DNA of 64,000 nucleotides from JAUSIK01 sp964547875 (GCA_964547875.1 CAZJPE010000002.1:107177-171176), one strand, 5' to 3'. Counted from the stretch's first letter, positions 10,161-19,849 are shown. Program-made: numbers and translations. The notes: a model not told the origin generated them from the sequence alone.

Positions 10161-10400
10161 TTTATACGGCGTTTAAATAAATTGCTGTGGTAGAATTGAT
10201 ATGATCCTCTTTGATTAATTATCTTAGCTAAAAATAAATGGGGTAAGTATGGTATGTCAGTAAATCTATCCAAGGATTTATGAAAAGATAAAATTGAATA
10301 TAAAAGAAATAGAGTTAAAATGAAAGATGGTTTATGATATAACTTAATATTGCTCCTGCCTTAGAGAAACAATATCGTAGGATTACATTAATATTATACA
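10161..10400. other. Intergenic stretch, no gene seen
   Basis: About 240 bp of AT-rich sequence between two minus-strand genes. No ORF above 30 codons with a plausible start, no RNA signature and no clear inverted repeat were seen. Confidence 0.5.
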
Positions 10401-11057
10401 TTATACCTCTATTAAGAAATCAGGATACACATTCTTATTTTTAGAGAGAAACTTTTCTATTTCGGATTTATGCAATAAGAGAGAATCAAAATTTCTTATT
10501 ATTGATTTTAGTTCTTCTTTTTGCAATTTACATTGTATTTTATAATAAAAAAGAAGAAATTCATCTCTTTGAATAAGAAAATCAGGCTGAGTATTTATTG
10601 ACAGCGCTTCTTTCTCCAGCCCGGTATCATTAAAGATACAATCAACTAGTCTCTCAAATAAACCAGTACCAAATGGAATTAGTCCTGCTGGAAAATCCCA
10701 GTAATTCTGATAGCAATAGACATCCTCTCCCCTTTTTATAAGAATTATATATTCATTGTTTAGATGTATTATTGCATTTACTGCTATTGCGTAAAAAGAA
10801 GGCTTTTTTATTGAAAGTCTTTTCCTGTAAAAATCAAAGAACTTAATTCTGCCACAATCCATGCTTATATTATTATTAGACAAAGAATAATCATGACATA
10901 TTAAAATATCTCCATTAAAAAATCCTTTTTTTATTAAAGATTCGTCTGAAATACTATTATTTAGACTGAGCGAGAGCTCTTTTTTATTAGCGGTTTTTCT
11001 CTCATTTATATTTATAAAAACATTATTAAGATTAACTATTCTTCTCATCGACTGCAT
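10401..11057 (-). CDS. Nudix-like protein with a degenerate Nudix box
   Basis: 218 aa. The central part, YQNYWDFPAGLIPFGTGL followed by a helix, has the shape of a Nudix domain (W-x-x-P-x-G before the box). The catalytic REx2EE cluster is absent: the helix reads FERLVDCIFNDTGLE. It is probably a non-catalytic ligand binder or a much-changed hydrolase. Two starts are possible (11057 or 11048). It is divergent from the GT2 gene at 11123, and its function is unknown. Fold call moderate. Confidence 0.5.
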   Translation of the reverse strand: MQSMRRIVNLNNVFININERKTANKKELSLSLNNSISDESLIKKGFFNGDILICHDYSLSNNNISMDCGRIKFFDFYRKRLSIKKPSFYAIAVNAIIHLNNEYIILIKRGEDVYCYQNYWDFPAGLIPFGTGLFERLVDCIFNDTGLEKEALSINTQPDFLIQRDEFLLFYYKIQCKLQKEELKSIIRNFDSLLLHKSEIEKFLSKNKNVYPDFLIEV

Positions 11058-11122
11058 TTAGTTTGTAAAAGTTTTTAAACATTTGTTTGATTAAAGATTT
11101 ATTAAATTTATTTAGATATAAG

Positions 11123-11857
11123 ATGTGGAATAGAAAAAAAGTATCTGTTGTATTCTCTACATATAATGAAAAGGAGACTATAAGGAGATTTATTGAGGAT
11201 CTTTTTGCTACTAAAGTAGTAGACGAAGTCATTGCTGTTGACAATAATGCAGTTAAAGGAACAAAGGAATTAATAAAAAAGACAAAAGCAAAATATTTTT
11301 TCGAGCCTAAACAAGGATTTGGGAATGGTTACCAAAGGGCTCTAAGAGAAGCGAGGGGGGATATTATAATAACTTCTGAACCTGATGGAACATATGTTGC
11401 AAGAGACATATTGAAATTATTGGCTTATTCTGATGAATTCGATGTTGTATGCGGCACTAGAACTACAAGCATCCTTATTGGAGAAGGTGCTAATATGGGC
11501 TTTCTTATGAAATGGGCTAATTGGGCATTTGCAAAGATGATTGAGATTATGTTTAATACTGCGCAGCTAACTGATGTTGGATGCACATATAGACTGATAT
11601 CAAGAAGAGCCTTTGAGAAAATGAGGAATGAGGGCATGGACGGGGGCAATGTATTTCAAAAGGATTGGATGCTGCATATAATAAGAAGAAAAATTCCTTT
11701 TATTGAGGTTCCAGTTAATTTTCTGAAAAGAAGCGGCGAATCGCATGGAGCAGCCAATACGTTAAAGGCTACCAAGATAGCCATTCAGACATTATTCTTG
11801 ATAATGAAGCATAGATTTAATATAATTAAGGTGCGTAAAAAATTGAAAATTGGATAA
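11123..11857 (+). CDS. Family 2 glycosyltransferase
   Basis: 244 aa from the ATG at 11123 (MWNRKKVSVVFSTYNEKETI). A longer in-frame start at 11087 would add 12 residues, but it lies too near the divergent gene. GT-A fold features: VVFSTYNEKETI, VIAVDNNAVKGT and the nucleotide-binding segment SEPDGTYV. A C-terminal basic tail may contact the membrane. Family 2 enzymes of this kind transfer from UDP/GDP sugars to lipid or glycan acceptors. Confidence 0.8.
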   Translation: MWNRKKVSVVFSTYNEKETIRRFIEDLFATKVVDEVIAVDNNAVKGTKELIKKTKAKYFFEPKQGFGNGYQRALREARGDIIITSEPDGTYVARDILKLLAYSDEFDVVCGTRTTSILIGEGANMGFLMKWANWAFAKMIEIMFNTAQLTDVGCTYRLISRRAFEKMRNEGMDGGNVFQKDWMLHIIRRKIPFIEVPVNFLKRSGESHGAANTLKATKIAIQTLFLIMKHRFNIIKVRKKLKIG

Positions 11858-11879
11858 ATAATAATCGTAAGATCTAGAA

Positions 11880-12542
11880 TTATTTTTCGCATACGATAAA
11901 ATTAGTTATTGGAAAAAACCAAGGAAGCCTATAGGACCTTTTTATTGTGAAGTTTTTTTGCAATTTTTTTATTATATCCCTATGATTATATTCAAATAAA
12001 GTTACTTCTTTTTCAATGTCTGTATTTATTCCAAATAATTTTGCTATTGGATAGACTTTTCTTCTTAATTTTTCATTTGGGAATGTTAAAATTAATCTGC
12101 CGCCTTTTTTTAAAACTCTATTAATTTCTTCAAAGCCTTTTTCTACATTTGGGGCATGCTCTATCACTTCTGTGCATACAGCAATGTCAAAGAAATTATC
12201 CTTGAAAGGAATTTTTTGCAGGAAGGCTTTTTTTATTATAATATTTGACTTATAATTTTTATTTTTTAATTTATTTTTAAACTCTTTTAGGGCATCTTCT
12301 GTTATGTCAATTGCATACAAATCAGAAGGTTTTTTCTCTAATATTTTCAATGAAATGTAGCCCGCTTCGCAGCCAATATCCAGAACTTTCTTATTTTCAA
12401 TATTGCTCAATTCTTTTAATATCTTTTTAACTCTTAACCTTGAGGGATAGCCTGCAATTTTATTGTCATAAAAAGAACTCATCGGCTCTTCTTTAAATTC
12501 TTTCTGCGCTGCTTTCAACGAACTTATTAATTTTTCGTCCAT
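11880..12542 (-). CDS. SAM-dependent methyltransferase (class I)
   Basis: 220 aa. Motif I is VLDIGCEAGYISL (about residue 57). Post-I DLYAIDITEDAL and motif II/III blocks IAVCTEVIEHAPN and LKKGGRLILTFPN are typical of Methyltransf_11/UbiE-like enzymes. It lies convergent to the GT2 gene at 11123 and divergent from the DPM-type gene at 12594, so methylation of the glycan or its lipid carrier is the likely role. Substrate unknown. Confidence 0.8.
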   Translation of the reverse strand: MDEKLISSLKAAQKEFKEEPMSSFYDNKIAGYPSRLRVKKILKELSNIENKKVLDIGCEAGYISLKILEKKPSDLYAIDITEDALKEFKNKLKNKNYKSNIIIKKAFLQKIPFKDNFFDIAVCTEVIEHAPNVEKGFEEINRVLKKGGRLILTFPNEKLRRKVYPIAKLFGINTDIEKEVTLFEYNHRDIIKKLQKNFTIKRSYRLPWFFPITNFIVCEK

Positions 12543-12593
12543 TTTTTTATCATTATTAATAAACTATTTAAAGCTACCTTAGAGTTTTGTATA

Positions 12594-13382
12594 ATGGTAG
12601 ATTATTTATGTTTTGGATATGGAAAGAAGATAAAATTAGAAAAATTGAAAAAGCCATTTAAGATTAAGAAAGATGTTTCTATAATACTCCCTACTTATAA
12701 TGAAGAGAAGAATATTGAAAAGCTTGTTGAAGAATTAAGGAAGGAGTTTAAAGGCGTTAATTACGAGATTGTTATTTTAGATGATAATTCTAAGGATAAA
12801 ACTCCAAAGATTATTGATAAATTGGTTAAGAAAAGAGATGTGCTGGCAATTCATCGCTATGGAAAAAAAGGGTATTTTTCTGCTTATCAAGATGCTATAT
12901 TTATGGCAAATGGGAAATATGTTATAACAATGGATTCTGATTTGTCGCATCCGCCTGCGATTGCTCGGCGTTTTCTTAATTATAAAGATAAATATGATAT
13001 TGTTTCTGGCTCGAGATATATGAAGGGCGGCGGAATGCTTGCGCCATTTTCCAGAAAATACGGCTCTATGTTCTTGAACAAGATGTGTGCCTTGATTATA
13101 GGACTAAAATTGAGCGATGTTGCAGGAGATTTTCATTTAATTAAACGCGATAAGTTCTTGGAGCTGGAATTTAGATATGCTCCTGTTTTTGGGGAATTTG
13201 ATTTTGAGCTATTGCATCGCGCAGTTAAGAACGGATTTAGAATCAAGGAAATTCCTTTTGTGTATAAATTCCGAGAGGAAGGCGAGTCTGCAATGGGAAT
13301 GGGGGCAAATGACGCATTAAAATTAGTAAAGTTTGCCTGGGCTTATTTGAAGATGGCTTTAAGATTGAGATTTAGAGGGTAA
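12594..13382 (+). CDS. Dolichol-phosphate mannosyltransferase-like GT2
   Basis: 262 aa. It shows the DPM1/Ppm pattern: VSIILPTYNEEKNIEKLV, VILDDNSKDKTP, YFSAYQDAIFMANGKY and the metal site TMDSDLSHPP. DPM-type enzymes charge polyprenyl phosphate with a hexose on the inner membrane face and so feed GT-C transferases such as the one at 6376-7836. No C-terminal membrane domain is present, as in short DPM1 forms. Sugar specificity cannot be read from sequence. Confidence 0.85.
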   Translation: MVDYLCFGYGKKIKLEKLKKPFKIKKDVSIILPTYNEEKNIEKLVEELRKEFKGVNYEIVILDDNSKDKTPKIIDKLVKKRDVLAIHRYGKKGYFSAYQDAIFMANGKYVITMDSDLSHPPAIARRFLNYKDKYDIVSGSRYMKGGGMLAPFSRKYGSMFLNKMCALIIGLKLSDVAGDFHLIKRDKFLELEFRYAPVFGEFDFELLHRAVKNGFRIKEIPFVYKFREEGESAMGMGANDALKLVKFAWAYLKMALRLRFRG

Positions 13383-13440
13383 TGTTTATTTTTATTTAAT
13401 TAATAATCACATTTAAATATAATTTATTATTTTAATTTAA

Positions 13441-13689
13441 ATGAAATATAGATTAAAACCACTTGTTCTAAAAGTAGTTAAGATATTAGAAAAAGAAGGC
13501 TTTAAAATAGAGAGGATGAGGGGCGATCATATCATAATTAACAAAGACCCTCCTCTTCGCAGACCAATTGTTTTAGTTAATGTAAAAAGACTAAGTAATG
13601 TGGTTAGACTTAATCTTTTGTCTACTTGTCGGGAAGCAGGAATTGGTGAAGAAACAATTAAAGAACTTAATGAAATGCTTAGAGATTAA
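13441..13689 (+). CDS. hicA: HicA-like mRNA interferase toxin
   Basis: 82 aa with the HicA double-stranded-RNA-binding-like fold. The catalytic His lies in MRGDHIIINK, followed by the IVLVNVKRLS strand and the closing helix CREAGIGEETIKELNEML. HicA toxins cut mRNA and are held by HicB. The gene ends inside the stop region of the minus-strand HicB-like gene: the two are tail to tail with a 4-bp overlap, not in the usual hicA-hicB operon. Confidence 0.75.
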   Translation: MKYRLKPLVLKVVKILEKEGFKIERMRGDHIIINKDPPLRRPIVLVNVKRLSNVVRLNLLSTCREAGIGEETIKELNEMLRD

Positions 13690-13955
13690 ATAAATATTCT
13701 ACTAATCATTGGAGCATTATTAGATTCCTCTTCTTCTCTTTCAAAGAGGATTAATTTTTTCTTTTCCCATGGCGCTGATTCAAAATATAAATCCAATGCT
13801 TCTCTCAATCTATTCTTTGCTTCCTCAATAGTTTTTCCTTGAGTCACAACATTAGGAAATTGCATAGAGCTAATGCTATATATCTTATTTTCTCCCTTAC
13901 CTTCTGGATAAATTACAATGTCAATTTCAATTCTTTTTCCTTCCATATTAGTCAT
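13686..13955 (-). CDS. hicB: HicB-like antitoxin
   Basis: 89 aa. The partial RNase-H fold of HicB is clear: IEIDIVIYPEGKGENKIYSI, SSMQFPNVVTQGKTIEEA and KNRLREALDLYFES. A separate C-terminal DNA-binding domain is not obvious, so autoregulation may be absent or weak. It would neutralise the convergent HicA-like protein. A TATA-like element (TTTATAAATATATTT) lies downstream of this gene, not upstream, and probably belongs to neither. Confidence 0.75.
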   Translation of the reverse strand: MTNMEGKRIEIDIVIYPEGKGENKIYSISSMQFPNVVTQGKTIEEAKNRLREALDLYFESAPWEKKKLILFEREEEESNNAPMISRIFI

Positions 13956-14004
13956 TAAATTATTAATATTAATAAAAATATTATCTTTATAAATATATTT
14001 AAAG

Positions 14005-15346
14005 TTAATATTCTAAACATGAAAGTTCATCTCGAGTTGTGTCTCTACCTAGTTCTGGAAATGGTGCTGGAGGAGGCAAACTATCTCGGAATAAATATTG
14101 CAAAGAATAGATAGGATCGCTTATATCTATTATTCCGTCATCATTAGCGTCTCTGGAATCAAGGCATTTGCAACAATATTCATTATTAAGGCAGTTTGGA
14201 TTTTGCCTATTGCAAAATAAATAAATTAAAGTATCAAGAGGGTCTGATATATCTAATGATTTATCTCTGTTTGCGTCTCCACGGATAAAAGTAATGCCAT
14301 GAAAAGATGCCCCTATATCTGCTCTTGTTCCATCTGAATCTAAAGGCGATTCTGGGTCTCCTGAATTTATACAAGGAGAATTGGGTTGCAAACTAAAATC
14401 TCCATTATCCGCATCAACAAAAAGAGGGTCTGCATTTATGTTGCCTAAACCTTCATAGCCTCCTTGTATATCACTATACCTTATGAAATTACTACCATTT
14501 AGTCTACCTTCCCAGAAAATACAATTTTTTACAAATGACATTCTTCCTGTATCGCTATAAAGTGCTATCTGGTTATTTTTGAAAAAAGTGCAATTAGTAA
14601 GGATTGCACCACCATTAAAATATTGCTCCGCCCTGTCCGTTAGATGCAAAATTATCGTTGAAAATACAATTTTGCATATCACATGAACTATCATGATTAT
14701 ATATTCCGCCAGCGCTATGCCCTGAATAATTATGACTAAATACACAATTAATCAAATGGATATTGCTCTCAAAATTTTGCATAGCTCCAGAGTGAGTAGC
14801 AACGTTTCTAATAAATAAGGAATTCATAATAGTCGGGCTGCTATTTGCATTAAACATTCCTCCTCCTGCAGAACTTGAATCGCTCATTAAATTATCTTTA
14901 AATATACAATTAATAATTGTTGGGCTGCTTTGATAATTAAACATTCCTCCTCCTACCATATTATTGGGAAAAAATCTGCCTACTCCCCCTCCGGTAATAG
15001 TAAATCCTTCCAATATTGTGTCAAGAGTCTCGCCATTAACACATTTAACAACGCTGTCATTAAATCCAAATCCGTCAATGATTGTTCTTTCTGCGCCGTC
15101 AGAACTTTTTAGAGTAATCGCTTTGCCTTTAAAATCAACTAATTCATTATATACTCCGGGAGCCACAATTACGCTGTCTCCATTCACTGCTGCGTCAATT
15201 CCTGCTTGAATTTTTTGATAATCTTTTGGGATATTGACATCTGCGCTGTAAACGCTATTTGTTAAATAAAGAGAGGCAGCTAATGTTGCCAACTTAATTG
15301 GTTTTATTATGCAATTTTTTAGTATATTTTCCAGCTTTGAAATCAT
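14005..15346 (-). pseudogene. Secreted parallel beta-helix protein with dockerin repeats, frameshifted
   Basis: Two overlapping frames make one protein. The first (15346 down to 14615) has a signal peptide, DYQKIQAGIDAAVNGDSVIV and repeated right-handed beta-helix rungs with NCIF/GGGMFN motifs, and stops after GQGGAIF. The second frame resumes with FNGGAILTNCTFF and ends with two dockerin-like repeats (GDANRDKSLDISDPLDTLIY and DANDDGIIDISDPIYSLQYL). Removing one base from the four-A run at 14617-14620 restores a single frame of about 445 codons. A sequencing slip or a recent mutation would explain this equally well. Likely extracellular, glycan or surface associated. Confidence 0.7.
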
Positions 15347-15410
15347 ACTATTTTGAATTATCTTTAATATTTAAGTCTTATTTATACAATTTTGTTAAAG
15401 AAAGTAGTAA

Positions 15411-16388
15411 CTAAACAAATTTATCCTTATACCAATCATATATTTGTTTTAAACCTTGGTCTAGATTAATTTCGGGTTTGAATCCTAATTTCTGAAGCTT
15501 TGTTGTATCAGGGCATCTGCGCATTACGCTTCCTTCTGGAGCTTGTTGAATGTCTATTTGAGGATTTACATTTGCTACTTGAAATAGCCTTTTTGCTAAA
15601 TCTATTATTTTAATTTCGCCGTCGCTCCTTCCAATATGGATTGTTTGTCCATTTGTTTTTTCAGTTTCCATGACTAATTGCGTTGCTTTTACGCCATCGT
15701 CTATATAACAAAATGTTCTAGTCTCTTGGCCGCCGAATATTTTGAATGGAGCTTCTTTTTTTACAATTCTTTCAATAAACTGGGGAATAACGTGCTCAAA
15801 TCCCATTCTAGGGCCATAGACATTGTGATACCTTATAATTACAAAATTTTTCATATTGTGCACTTTTGCATAAGAATGAATTGCTACTTCCCCTAGTATT
15901 TTGCTAGCTCCGTAACTCCATCTTACATTTCTTGGATTATCTATAACTAGAGGTATTTCTTCTGGAGTTGGAATTGGGAATTTATCTTTCAAGAGTTTTG
16001 ACGTTCCTGCATACGCTTCGCAAGTTGAAGAGAAGAGCAGTTTTCCCTTTTTTTGTTTTACAAACCAGTCTAAAACATTTAGAGTTCCAATGACTCCTAC
16101 TTTGAGAACTTTGTCAGGAATTTTGTAAAAGTTTTCTGTGCCATTAATTGCGGCAAGGTGATAGATATAATCAAAATTGCTTAATTGGGCAAATGTTTCT
16201 GGAATTGTTATATCTCCTTTTATGAATTTTATATTGTTTCTTTTTATTAATTCATTAAAATCTTTGTCCTCCCTGCCTCTTTCAAGATTATCTAAAATTG
16301 TGATATTATAATTTTGAGCAGCTAAATGCTTTGCTAGATGGAATCCAATGAAACCTGCGCCGCCTGTTATTAGTGCGTTTTTTGACAT
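15411..16388 (-). CDS. NAD-dependent nucleotide-sugar epimerase/dehydratase
   Basis: 325 aa extended short-chain dehydrogenase. NAD-binding ALITGGAGFIGFHLAKHL is at the N-terminus, catalytic Y-x-x-x-K appears as WSYGASKILGEV (about residue 160), and the substrate-domain signature RYHNVYGPRMGFEHVIPQF follows. GalE, UDP-glucuronate decarboxylase and related activities share these features. Divergent from the DegT aminotransferase at 16439 with about 50 bp between, so the two likely share a regulatory region. Confidence 0.85.
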   Translation of the reverse strand: MSKNALITGGAGFIGFHLAKHLAAQNYNITILDNLERGREDKDFNELIKRNNIKFIKGDITIPETFAQLSNFDYIYHLAAINGTENFYKIPDKVLKVGVIGTLNVLDWFVKQKKGKLLFSSTCEAYAGTSKLLKDKFPIPTPEEIPLVIDNPRNVRWSYGASKILGEVAIHSYAKVHNMKNFVIIRYHNVYGPRMGFEHVIPQFIERIVKKEAPFKIFGGQETRTFCYIDDGVKATQLVMETEKTNGQTIHIGRSDGEIKIIDLAKRLFQVANVNPQIDIQQAPEGSVMRRCPDTTKLQKLGFKPEINLDQGLKQIYDWYKDKFV

Positions 16389-16438
16389 GTATACAGGTTA
16401 ATATATATCTTTATAATTGTTACTTTTGATTAGAATTT

Positions 16439-17539
16439 ATGGAAAAAGAGATACCTGTCGCAAATACATTTATTGGAGAAGAGGAGGCTAAGGCTGCTTA
16501 TGAAGCTGTTAAATCAGGCTGGATAAGTTTCTTAGGCCCAAAAGTAAAAGAATTTGAAAAAGAATTTGCGCGAGAGGTTGGAGCAAAGCACGCTGTTGCT
16601 GTTTGCAACGGGACTGCTGCACTGCATGTTTCTTTGGCTGCTTTGGGGGTAAAGGAAGGAGGTGAAGTAATAGTTCCCTCGTTGACATTTATTTCAACTG
16701 CTAATGCTGTTTTATATCAAAATGCAATTCCAGTTTTAGCAGAATGCGATCCTAGAACTTATAATATAACTGCTGAAGAGATTGAGAAAAGAATAACAAA
16801 GAAGACAAGGGCAATAATCCCTGTTGACATGAATGGAATGCCTGTTGATTATGATTCTATACTTTCTATTTCAAAAAAACATAATATTCCTGTTATTGCA
16901 GACAGCGCAGAGAGTTTAGGGGCGCTGTATAAGAATAGAAAAATAGGCTCAATTGCGCCAGTTCACATATTCAGCTTTTTCCCTAATAAGAACATTACTA
17001 CAGGAGAAGGCGGAATGATTACAACTAATGATGACGGCTTAGCAGGAAAAATGAGAATAATTCTCAATCAAGGGCAGGATTATAGATACCATCATATTGC
17101 TTTGGGCTATAATTATAGGATGACTAACATACAAGCTGCTGTCGGAGTTGAGCAATTGAAAAGATTAAAATTTATTTTAAACGAAAAGGAAAAAATAGCT
17201 CAAAAATATAATGAAGCCTTAAGAGATTGCAAAAATATCAAGACGCCTTATGTTCCTGAATACGTCAAGCAGCATGCGTGGTATATGTATACTATTTCTG
17301 TTGAAAATGACAGAGATGAGATAGTTAAAAAACTAGAAGAAGCAAATATTCAGACCAGATTAAGCTTTCCTCCCATACATACTCAGCCATTTTACAAAGA
17401 GAAATTTAATTATTCAGATAATTCTTTACCTATTAGTTTTTCTGCCTGGAAAAAACTAATTAATATTCCGATATGGGCAGGATTAGGAGAAAAGCAGGAT
17501 TATGTAATAAATAAATTAAAGGAAATTTGCGAGAACTAA
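16439..17539 (+). CDS. DegT/DnrJ/EryC1 sugar aminotransferase
   Basis: 366 aa. The PLP-binding Lys is present in FPNKNITTGEGGMITTND. Upstream are GAKHAVAVCNGTAALHVSLA and the PLP-phosphate and Asp sites ADSAESLGALY. Family members (perosamine synthase, WecE, PglE) add an amino group to a 4-keto or 3-keto NDP sugar. It sits 1 bp before the nucleotide-sugar dehydrogenase, so the pair is an operon, and together they would give amino and uronic sugar donors. Confidence 0.88.
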   Translation: MEKEIPVANTFIGEEEAKAAYEAVKSGWISFLGPKVKEFEKEFAREVGAKHAVAVCNGTAALHVSLAALGVKEGGEVIVPSLTFISTANAVLYQNAIPVLAECDPRTYNITAEEIEKRITKKTRAIIPVDMNGMPVDYDSILSISKKHNIPVIADSAESLGALYKNRKIGSIAPVHIFSFFPNKNITTGEGGMITTNDDGLAGKMRIILNQGQDYRYHHIALGYNYRMTNIQAAVGVEQLKRLKFILNEKEKIAQKYNEALRDCKNIKTPYVPEYVKQHAWYMYTISVENDRDEIVKKLEEANIQTRLSFPPIHTQPFYKEKFNYSDNSLPISFSAWKKLINIPIWAGLGEKQDYVINKLKEICEN

Positions 17540-17540
17540 A

Positions 17541-18851
17541 ATGGACTTAAAAGATAAAATAGCTGTCTTTGGCTTGGGATATATTGGACTGCCTTTTACA
17601 GCAGCTTTAGCTAATGTTGGCTATAGAGTAATAGGCGTTGACATAGACAAAGAGAAAATTAACCTGCTTCAAATTGGGAAGATTCCTATTTACGAGCCTG
17701 GATTGCAGGAAATGCTGCAAAATCACAAGGATAAAATAGAGTATACTACAGATAGCGCATATGCTATTAAAAGCGCAGAGAGTTTATTAGTAACTGTAGG
17801 AACTCCTGTTGATAATAATGAGGAGCCAGATTACACGCAGATAGATTCAAGCATAAATGAGATTGGGAGAAATTTAAGAAAGGGGCAGCTAATAATTCTT
17901 AAATCCACATTAGTAATTGGCACAACAGAGGAGTATATTAAACCAAGATTAGAAGAGATTTCTGGATTGAAGGCTGGAGAAGATTTCTATTTAGTTTTCT
18001 GCCCAGAGAGAACAATAGAAGGGCTTGCATTATACGAAATATACAACCTGCCGAAGATTATTGGAGGAATAAACAAGGAAAGCGCGCTTAAAGCAGAGAA
18101 AATCCTGAAGAAACTAGGAAAAACACACATTGTCTCTTCTCCAAGAGTAGCTGAGATGTGCAAATTAGTTGATAATCTCTATAGGGCTACTAATATTGCT
18201 TTTGCAAATGAGCTGGGACATGTATGCGAAAAGATTGGCATTGACGCCCACGAAGTTGTTTCAGCAGTGAATAGTTCTTATCCAAGAACAAAAATCTTCA
18301 GCCCTGGATTGGGCGCAGACGGCCCATGCTTGTCTAAAGATCCTTTTATATTCAAGCATGCGGCAAAGAAAAATAAAGTCCAGACTCCCCTTATAGACGG
18401 CAGCATTATTCAAAATAAGTCTTCAACAACGAGAATAGCAGAGATGGTAAAAGAGCATATTTTAAAGAACAACTTGGAAAAGATTAACTTGGCAATTATA
18501 GGGCTTGCTTTTAAGGGCTTTCCTGAAACAGATGACTTAAGAGGCTCGCCGGCAACAAAAATATTGGATGTCTTGCAAAAAGAAAAGATACATCTTGACT
18601 CAATTAAATTATATGATCCACTAGTTAAAAATTTCATGAATTATGAACTTTCAGGCTCTATCACAGAAGCAATTTCTGATTCTAACATAGTACTGTTCCT
18701 GACAAATCATCCTAAGATTATGAACATGGATATAGAGCATATTTCAGACAAATTATCCAAGCCCGCTATGATTATTGATGCATGGGGGAATCTTAGTCTA
18801 AGCGCTATTCCAGAGGGAATTCGTTATTTCAGAATTGGGAAAGGAAATTAA
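17541..18851 (+). CDS. UDP-sugar (ManNAc/glucose-type) 6-dehydrogenase
   Basis: 436 aa. N-terminal Rossmann motif VFGLGYIGLPFTAALANVGY, VGTPVDNNEEPD, central VFCPERTIEG, and the catalytic Cys in GLGADGPCLSKDPFIF. The C-terminal domain has AFKGFPETDDLRGSPA. This is the WecC/UDP-ManNAc dehydrogenase branch, which oxidises C6 to a carboxylate with two NAD+. It follows the aminotransferase by 1 bp. Specificity between ManNAc, GlcNAc and glucose is not resolved. Confidence 0.87.
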   Translation: MDLKDKIAVFGLGYIGLPFTAALANVGYRVIGVDIDKEKINLLQIGKIPIYEPGLQEMLQNHKDKIEYTTDSAYAIKSAESLLVTVGTPVDNNEEPDYTQIDSSINEIGRNLRKGQLIILKSTLVIGTTEEYIKPRLEEISGLKAGEDFYLVFCPERTIEGLALYEIYNLPKIIGGINKESALKAEKILKKLGKTHIVSSPRVAEMCKLVDNLYRATNIAFANELGHVCEKIGIDAHEVVSAVNSSYPRTKIFSPGLGADGPCLSKDPFIFKHAAKKNKVQTPLIDGSIIQNKSSTTRIAEMVKEHILKNNLEKINLAIIGLAFKGFPETDDLRGSPATKILDVLQKEKIHLDSIKLYDPLVKNFMNYELSGSITEAISDSNIVLFLTNHPKIMNMDIEHISDKLSKPAMIIDAWGNLSLSAIPEGIRYFRIGKGN

Positions 18852-19591
18852 TTTAATAATAATCTTTTGTCCTTAGGCAATTTAATTTTGTAACTTGAGG
18901 TTGTTTTTTCAGAGCAATGCTCGCATGTGAGTGTTTTAATTCTGAATTTGTCGGGTATTCTGACGGGAATGCCGAAATGGATTCCTCTCAAACTTAAAAG
19001 GACGTCATTCTTTAAATAATCCAAATTGATTTTTCTTCCTATTAGCATGCTTGTAAATGGCCTTAATAAAAATGCAAATTTGTCAATTAAAAACAAGTAT
19101 AAATTTAATGGTAATTTATTGGCTATAAATCTTGCGCTATTTCCTATAATTCCCTTTTCTTTATGAAATAATACTAATATAATGCCATTTGGTTTTGTAA
19201 CTCTTATAAATTCATTTAATGCTTTTTTCATTCCTTCTGGAGCTAAATAAAAAATAGTGCCTAAGCAGATTGTTACGTCAAACATTGAATCCTTGAACAT
19301 TTTTAGATTTGTAATGTCTCCGATTTTAAAATTTAATTTTTTGTTTTTAAGATATTTTTTTTTAGCTACTTGGAGGCATTCTTTGCTTAAATCAATGCCA
19401 TAAACTCTTTTTGCGCCTTTTTTTATTAATCCATATGAATAATCTCCCACTCTGCAACCTGCATCTAAGACAAGCTTATTCTTTATTTCCTTATCTGTGA
19501 AATAATAATTTAAAAATTTTTTTATTTCATTTTGGTTTAAAAAATAATTTTTTGAATAATTGAATACTTCGCCTGAATTAGTTTCATTCAT
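18848..19591 (-). CDS. SAM-dependent methyltransferase
   Basis: 247 aa class I methyltransferase. Motif I LVLDAGCRVGDYSYGLIKKG and post-I RVYGIDLSKECLQVAKKKY are clear. The block MFDVTICLGTIFYLAPEGMK and a long hydrophobic insert near residue 170 (LPLNLYLFLIDKFAFLLRPF) suggest contact with a lipid-bound substrate. The C-terminus has a CEHC pair. It overlaps the end of the dehydrogenase gene by 4 bp tail to tail. Probably modifies the glycan; substrate unknown. Confidence 0.78.
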   Translation of the reverse strand: MNETNSGEVFNYSKNYFLNQNEIKKFLNYYFTDKEIKNKLVLDAGCRVGDYSYGLIKKGAKRVYGIDLSKECLQVAKKKYLKNKKLNFKIGDITNLKMFKDSMFDVTICLGTIFYLAPEGMKKALNEFIRVTKPNGIILVLFHKEKGIIGNSARFIANKLPLNLYLFLIDKFAFLLRPFTSMLIGRKINLDYLKNDVLLSLRGIHFGIPVRIPDKFRIKTLTCEHCSEKTTSSYKIKLPKDKRLLLN

Positions 19592-19849
19592 TTTTTTACT
19601 TCTTTACAAGAGCTTTTAAATTCTTCGCTATTGTTAAGTCCACTTTATAACGTAACATAAATCCTAACATTGCCCCCTTTGCTAAATCCCTTAATATTCA
19701 GTTATCTCTGTATAATTTTCAATTATTAATAATTAAACGAATAAACATAGCAGTAAACATAGGTTATGAAGATGTTACATTAAGCGATTTACTTTAAACT
19801 TGTTAGTAATGTTAAGGGTTAGAGCGATTATATTTTGAAAAATAGGATA
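19592..19849. other. Intergenic stretch, no gene seen
   Basis: AT-rich spacer between the methyltransferase (leftward) and the surface-protein gene (rightward). Only very short ORFs are present and no RNA gene signature was found. The promoter region of the surface-protein gene follows it. Confidence 0.5.
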
